Below are positions 58,801 through 64,000 of a DNA stretch of 64,000 bases, one piece after another. The position numbers were made by a program, and so were the translations under genes. Position 1 is the first letter of the stretch. Each line of letters starts with the position of its first letter. Under the pieces are notes generated by a model. The model saw only the letters and a list, made by a program, of their open reading frames with translations, searched no databases and was not told the DNA's origin. Source of the DNA: Pyrenopolyporus hunteri (Eukaryota > Ascomycota > Sordariomycetes > Xylariales > Hypoxylaceae); NCBI GenBank assembly GCA_902806595.1, contig CADCXC010000003.1:2790001-2854000 (forward strand), in the 5' to 3' direction.

Positions 58801-59163
58801 GGAGCTGGGGCGCCGTTCGAACCACAGTAGACACAAATAAGTAGGTATGCTAGGCACGCTTGAAGGTGAGGGAATACCTACGTGAAGACCGCGCTGCCCG
58901 AGGCTCCGTAGCCACCACCTCTACCACCACCTCTACCGCCGCCGCCGTAACCGCCGCCGCCGCCACCACCTCCGCCGCCGCCTCTACCAAGACCGCTAAA
59001 GTACTACCACCACCGCCGCCGCCGCCGCCGCCGCGACCCCCTCGGTAAGAACCCCCTCCACCGTACGATCCGCCTCCGCCTCCTCCTCCTCCTCCTCCTC
59101 TGTTACCTCCTCGGTTACCTCCTCGATTACCTCCTCGATTACCTCCCCTGCCACGATCCGACA
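55835..59163 (-). CDS. Argonaute (PAZ-PIWI) protein, first exon with frame problem
   Basis: RNA-silencing slicer that binds small guide RNAs, QDE-2/Sms2 type. Firm exons: 58804-57698, 57648-57398 and 57331-55835, with introns of 49 bp (57649-57697) and 66 bp (57332-57397). Together they give about 950 residues: N domain (SSVVLWANYFALKVSPQL), the ArgoL1 linker (NVSHGAFYNEGPLERLIMGF), PAZ ending at RYISVYDHF, then NPNLPVINVG and PSYLPVEVCYVV, MID, and PIWI from VVGIDVTHPSPGS. PIWI acidic residues are seen in GIDVTH, VYRDG and AYYAD. The N-terminal exon starts at the ATG 59163 (MSDRGRGGNRGG...) and encodes Gly/Arg repeats. About 53 codons in, the glycine code moves to another frame, and the frame starting at the ATG turns into Ala/Val. 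The junction from this exon to 58804 is therefore unresolved. Confidence 0.88.
58880..59163 (-). repeat. GGN-rich (RGG) low-complexity coding repeat
   Basis: Runs of GGC, GGT and GGA triplets (CCG/CCT/CCA on the plus strand) encode a Gly/Arg-rich N-terminus of Argonaute. Four GGTAAYMGAGGA-type repeats lie near 59100-59150. Such tracts are prone to slippage and to assembly errors. Confidence 0.8.
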
Positions 59164-59736
59164 TGGTGAATCTCGACAATGGCAATGACAGTGACGATGA
59201 CAATAATGGGAGATCGGAGCAATTTTGTGATGGGGATTTTGATTGTGGGGTGCTGAGTGAGACGGAGAGAGACGAAGGGGAGAAAATGAAATGAAAGAAA
59301 AAGAAAGGGATGGGAGGGCGTTCGGTCAATTGGCAGGCACCACGTAATTACCTGCCTACATATAATACATACCTGTTAGGCAGACACGGTCCACGGGCAA
59401 GAACGCAGTCCGTTTGTCAAGTCATGGAGGGGTCGTTGTTGCACAGCGCGGGGGGGGAAGCTAGGTACCTACCTAACATATAGACAGTTCCATGTTCCAT
59501 TTCGCAGGCACGCAGGACATGTATGACAACATCGACACGCATCTTACACATGCACTTTACTCACATGCAGTGGCCAACCACAACAGGCGAGGTAGGCACA
59601 TTCTGGGTATTTCAAGTATGTACCCGGCAACGAAATACGTAGGTAGGTACATGTAGGTAACACCTTCAGAAATACATAAGATAGGTGGTACAATACATGC
59701 AGGTATATCATGATATGGATTCGTATAGTCTGATTC
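59164..59736. promoter_or_regulatory. promoter region of Argonaute and 3' flank of Mid1
   Basis: The 573-bp spacer between two minus-strand genes carries the Argonaute promoter and leader (C/T-rich in sense near 59170-59330) and the Mid1 3' flank. TAGGTA/TACCTA motifs are dense at 59340-59480 and 59600-59710. Confidence 0.45.
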
Positions 59737-61728
59737 TCATGCAAGAGCCAAAAGCACACCTAACACGCCGACAAGTCCAACCCAGGAAGGAGAAAGCACG
59801 CCCGCGCCCGCCGGGAAATGTGCAGATCCAGGGTAATTACACGACAGACTCCCATCGGCCGCCTTTTGCCCGTAACTGGTATTGAAGCCGTAAGCGCTCT
59901 CGGGTCGGGGGCAAGCAAATCCCATCGAGGCCGGACAGCTTTGAACCAGTTCGTAGCACAGACCCTCGCAGGGTAACAATTCTTTGTAGGGGCCCGGTTG
60001 AACGATCTCGTCGATCATCGGGTTTCGAGACGAATTGTAAGCCTTGGAGTTCCCGAACTTATCCAGGATCGCCTTGTCTACGGTTGTTCCGTCCGGGAAG
60101 GGCGCTCCGATGTTACGCATCTGCAGATACGGCCGGTCGGGCGACGAGAAATCCTCGCAACGGGGCACGGCTACAGAGCAGAGCCAATTCTTATAAGCAA
60201 CCTTACAGTCGTCGCAATCTCTGGCCAGCGAGTACTTGGCCGTCGAGGGGGCTTCGCAAGGGACCTGCTGCAGAACTTTATCAAAATTGTCCCACATAGT
60301 CCTCGTATAATCGTCGTAGAACGCGGCGAGGGCCGTGCCGTTGGGAAATAACCTTGGGTTCCCGGGAACGGCATATTGAGTCTCGTCGCATAATGTAAGG
60401 TTAAAGATAAATGTGCACGCGCCATCTACCGTTCCCCGTTAGCACGCTGTAGCGTTATTTCCCACCGTAGAGCGCGTGGTATACTCACTAGGTTTGGTTT
60501 GGAAGGTAGTCGGTTGAAATACAATGCCACCACCTACGCCCGAAGAACCCTCCTGTCGAGCTTGAAGAACCTGCTTTGGCGGGCGAGCCAGGATAGCTGT
60601 GTAATTGGAGCTGGCGTTGAGACCACTGACATAAAATTCCTGCCTGGTCAGATTCTGGTCTCCCCCGTTCTTCAATCCTATCGTCATCGCTCCACTGCTT
60701 CCGTCGGCAAGGTTTCGAATCTGAGCATAAGCACTCAACCCACAATAGGAGTTACGCAACCCGTTGATAGCCACATTATCCTTGTTATGGGCAAACATAA
60801 CGTACGGCGGCGTATCGATCACTTGTTCCGTAGAATTATTGAGATAGTTCGTTTGTAATAGAGCCGCCGACGCATCGCTATCCACCCATATGAGATCGGA
60901 TTCGGTCTGATCGTTATGATATGAAAAGTAATATTGATCGGTAGAAGCGACAAGTTCAAAGTTGTATTGCCTCGTAGTGTCGAAGAGCTCGGATGAGACG
61001 CTTGGGGCCGAGACGCTCAAGTAGACATCCTGCTCTGCAGATGTATTGAACATGACCGCTCCCTCAGTAAAGGCGATAGCCTTCTGTACGTCCGAACCCT
61101 GTCCCGGCCCCGGGGAAGTATTATCGGGCGACGTCGAAACGTAAAGGGTGAGTTGCGGAGGGTCCGGAGCCGTCCGATCCGATGATATGCGCCCAGGTTG
61201 CTCACAGGTATTCGCGGATATCCATAGCGTTTTAGTCGCTCGTTTCCGGCGCGCAAGTTCCGTGTCTACGGCGACGCCATCCCCCCCTTGACCATGGGCA
61301 TCGGGCACTTGCGATCCATTCAAACTTCTTCGAAGCTCTAGCGGCTCACCCGAACCCCGCGCCGCCCTGCTACCAGCCGACGAAGCTGGGAAAACGTACG
61401 CCATTGTAACTCCGGGAGCAATATTGGTCTTTTCGATTTTATTATCGGTCATTGTAAGCACATTTTCTGGGACTCTTCCTATGATACCCCGGTCGAATAA
61501 TTCGAAGTCTGGCTCGTACGTTGGACCTCGGAGGTCCAAGGCCTCGGGTATTTCTACAACCTCCTCCTGTTCGTAGGCCAACTCGGGGGTGCCATGGTCG
61601 GGGGAAATACGGTCGAACTCGGCAGCGAGGGCAAACTGTGGTGGGAACAGAAATATGTAGATGACGAGCAGGAGGCAGGAGGCTATCAGAGACGCAGCCA
61701 GCCGCGACTGCAATGGACTGAGCTGCAT
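59737..61728 (-). CDS. mid1: Mid1, stretch-activated Ca2+ channel component
   Basis: A 642-residue plasma-membrane protein that works with the Cch1 channel in calcium influx. Exon 1 is 61728-60489 and exon 2 is 60425-59737; the 63-bp intron (60426-60488, GTGAGT...GGTAG) is phase 1 and joins FQTKP to NGACTFIFNLTLCDE. The N-terminus has a signal peptide or signal anchor (LAASLIASCLLLVIYIFLFP). The large extracellular part has many N-glycosylation sequons (for example NNST, NASSN, NTSA). The Cys-rich C-terminal half includes DCDDCKVAYKNWLCSVAVPRC, LPCEGLCYELVQSCP and FACP, the conserved Mid1/frizzled-like block. A hydrophobic C-terminus (WVGLVGVLGVLLALA) follows and may direct membrane or GPI anchoring. 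Length is usual for filamentous fungi. Confidence 0.92.
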
Positions 61729-62578
61729 CCTAGCAGTATAGCCCCATCGGGCATCTCACAAGGAGTAGGGTCGTGTCCCAGCAGCAGACGAGTTAGAGCG
61801 GCACCGACGGAAATCTATCAGCTGAGAAAGACCATGGTAGGGGCCGCGGCGGCAGGACGAATGGAGTTTAGTCGCTACGTTCGTTTGCGTTCAGCGGCAA
61901 TACGATGGTCGCGTACATGTAATATTGCCGTATGTTCGCTAAGGGAAAAGAATGAGGTTAATGGTAGATTTACCTAATTAGTACAAAGCATCCACTTCTC
62001 AGAGAAGGGGACCAGGCGAGGTCGAGTGGTAAAATGGTGAGGGCAAGAGTTTCACAATCTAGAAACGGTCATGATGGACACCGGCCCTGAAAATCCCCTG
62101 ACAGCTGAATATCCACCGCTGCGGGTCCCTTGCCAACTAAGGTTATCTAAGATCCATTATCTTCAAGGCCTATTTTGGGTGGTTGCTTACATGTATCTAA
62201 GTACCTGTTGTATTGTGCCTTAGGCTCCTATGTACTTCGTACACTTCATAACTCATACCGCATACATATCCCTCCCGCTCAAGCCACAGTTAGTGCCACA
62301 CGAAGTACCGCAGCATCTACATGTATGTACCTGCCCAGGTGTACCTATCAACCCAACAAATTGAAACTAGTAGAACGCTTTCTTAGGTACAGAGATGCAT
62401 GTAGGTAGGTAGTGCCTCAATCATAGGTACATGTACCTATCAGCTACCCAACTCCATGTACATACCGTACATCGAATATGTTACCTGTCATGCAGAAACA
62501 GGCGGGACGTCAAGCCAATATCTGATATGAGGTACGTAGGCGACCTGTAACAGTTCCCGTGGCCCCAACATACGCACA
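61729..62578. other. spacer upstream of Mid1
   Basis: This is the Mid1 promoter region on the left, followed by sequence with dense TAGGTA/TACCTA/ACATGTA motifs from 62.17 to 62.48 kb. No gene is seen. Confidence 0.5.
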
Positions 62579-62929
62579 ATGTACCCGCAACTCGACCCAG
62601 ATCCATCCAATCGCGACAAACTCCAACAGTTTTACGCGGCACTATCGCTTTCGGTATCGCATCCGCGAACTACAGCAAGCACGCATCTTCTTACAAAAAG
62701 TATACTTGAACAGCGAGCTTTCCATTGCTCGTTCGAACCAGAAAACCGAGCGGCTTGGCTCGCAGATCGACTATTCAGCTCCGGTGTGCCAGCTCGAGCC
62801 TTACAAGATGACAGCCTCATACATATAAAAGGTCAGCTTAATCCCCCATCTGCTTCTCCCTTTTCAACTTTCGCGGCCGTCCTGACCCTTCACGGACGGA
62901 TTAAGCTAGCATTGGCCCACCCAATGTAG
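62579..62929 (+). CDS. hypothetical protein, weak support
   Basis: An ATG-initiated frame of 116 residues (MYPQLDPDPSNRDKLQQFYAA...). The first part could form helices (NRDKLQQFYAALSLS, NRAAWLADRLFSSG). No domain, signal peptide or splice sites are recognised. A real small gene, a gene fragment or a chance frame are all possible. Confidence 0.25.
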   Translation: MYPQLDPDPSNRDKLQQFYAALSLSVSHPRTTASTHLLTKSILEQRAFHCSFEPENRAAWLADRLFSSGVPARALQDDSLIHIKGQLNPPSASPFSTFAAVLTLHGRIKLALAHPM

Positions 62930-63303
62930 GTAAATACTACAACAGCCACAGACCTAGACGAGACCATGAAAATTGTGGCAAACGGCTTAACACCTATGCC
63001 GCGCCGCAGGGGTCGGCCCGCTCCTTCAAAAATGGACTTGCGTTCAATGGAACTATGTTCCCCTGGACGTTCCCCCCAATACGCAGTTGGAGATCACCGG
63101 TCGGACGGCCTCAGATGAACGGTGAATCAACACCTAGCTATCAGGTCACCGCCATAAATGTAGCAAATGAGCGGGAACGCAGAATCGGGTCGGAACCTAG
63201 CTACGATTGACGCGATTTCGATACCGCAACTCCATTGCGAGATTAGGTGCCCCGCTGAGATTCGAATCCTCAGCTCTCTCAAATCTCCCTGAGCCTTGCC
63301 GGC

Positions 63304-64000
63304 ATGAACGACGGTAACACACAGGAGCACCGACCCCGCGGCCCCCGGTTGTACCATAAGAAATCTCGCACCGGATGTATGCGATGTAAGCAGAGACGGG
63401 TTAAGGTTAGTTAGAGGAAACCAGGGCATATTCCGCCCGCTAGAGCCATCACCTGCTCCAAGCTTGGAAATTCAACTTGGTCGCGAGCGCATCTCGTAGA
63501 ACGTATTCCTAACATCCCGCTGCAGTGTGACGAAGTTCGCCCTAGCTGTGGCTCGTGCTCAAGGCATGCAGTTGAATGCGTGTACTTGAATGCGAACCAA
63601 GCGCCCGCAGCTGGGAGAGCGACCTCGACAACTCGACGTGATGCCAGGTCGCCCGTCTACTCGGGCACAGAGCCCGGGGCTTCCAATCCCGGGTTAGCAT
63701 CCGCTAGCGACGACGCTTCGTATCAGGGGATGGTTAAGAATATGTCAAGTCTTCACAGCAGCGATAACGTTTCAGCGCATTCGCCGCATAGCCCAGGCTT
63801 CTATCCCTCACCATCTTTAACGCAAGTAGTCCCCGCGGACGACGGCTCGAACGCCGATATCAGCCTCCCAGAGGGGCCTTGGCGACGGTTTTGGGAACTG
63901 CGCCTACTCCAAAACTATCACACCCATATGCTCCAGCCGTTCGCCACACCACAAAGTGACGATGTCCTCCGGTTGTGGCAGTACGAGATCCCCGAGATGG
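63304..64000 (+). CDS. Zn2Cys6 transcription factor, 5' part only
   Basis: The gene runs off the right edge. Exon 1 (63304-63405) encodes 34 residues starting MNDGNTQEHRPRGPRLYHKK and ending GCMRCKQRRVK. A 120-bp phase-0 intron (63406-63525) interrupts the zinc cluster, and exon 2 begins CDEVRPSCGSCSRHAVEC. Joined, the cluster is CX2CX6CX6CX2CX6C, complete. Exon 2 continues for at least 158 codons through a Ser/Pro-rich linker to EGPWRRFWELRLLQNYHTHM, typical of fungal regulators with the SRTGCxRCKxRRVKCDE start (often fungal_trans_2 or similar). Neither half of the cluster is recognisable as a zinc cluster without splicing. Target unknown. Confidence 0.85.

Noticed and set aside
63240..63300. 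tRNA-like GATTCGAATC palindrome
   Set aside because: The stem needs a 9-base loop, and the possible acceptor pairing leaves only about 57 bases. It lies just upstream of a Zn2Cys6 start codon.

Overview
The window is nuclear DNA of a filamentous ascomycete (Pezizomycotina, most likely a sordariomycete). Most genes carry short introns (49-151 bp) with GT...AG ends, and many have CTAAC-type branch points. There are three Zn2Cys6 transcription factors, an AcrB-type protein found in filamentous fungi, a Mid1 channel subunit, an Argonaute and a LaeA-like methyltransferase. There are no operons, and intergenic spaces of 0.4-8 kb hold many TAGGTA/TACCTA motifs. I joined exons by hand from splice signals, reading phase and family motifs. 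Where phase closes across every junction I treat the model as firm.

Layout. 1.4-3.6 kb (-): Zn2Cys6 regulator of COL-26/BglR type. 3.6-11.3 kb: no supportable gene. 11.4-12.5 kb (-) and 13.1-13.4 kb (+): a hotdog-fold thioesterase and an ETFRF1/LYRM5-like LYR protein, divergent over 556 bp. 14.2-16.9 kb (-): a 904-residue class I methyltransferase with a long disordered N-terminus. 22.2-24.7 kb (+): CCR4 deadenylase. 26.6-27.5 kb (-): C2H2 zinc-finger protein. 28.7-29.2 kb (-): small secreted protein with four cysteines. 30.9-31.8 kb (+): conserved fungal protein of unknown function. 32.6-33.6 kb (+): RNase T2. 33.6-40.0 kb: gene-poor. 40.0-42.8 kb (+): AcrB-like protein. 43.6-46.1 kb (+): five-exon Zn2Cys6 regulator, followed at 47.4-49.4 kb (+) by a five-exon MFS exporter. 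50.9-52.1 kb (+): T5orf172/GIY-YIG-like protein. 53.4-54.9 kb (+): nine-exon LaeA-like methyltransferase with micro-exons. 55.8-59.2 kb (-): Argonaute. 59.7-61.7 kb (-): Mid1. 62.6 kb: weak orphan ORF. 63.3-64.0 kb (+): 5' part of a third Zn2Cys6 factor, cut by the window end.

How the genes relate. Most are independent housekeeping or regulatory genes. Three are of families linked to carbon or glucose regulation (COL-26/BglR-like factor, CCR4, AcrB). The thioesterase/LYR pair suggests shared control of mitochondrial proteins. The Zn2Cys6-MFS neighbours could be a small regulator/exporter unit, but no polyketide synthase, NRPS or terpene synthase is present, so I do not call a biosynthetic cluster. 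The items most worth checking are a frame switch in the glycine-rich first exon of Argonaute, the micro-exon methyltransferase with its GC-rich last exon, the apparently truncated LYR protein and the spliced small secreted protein.
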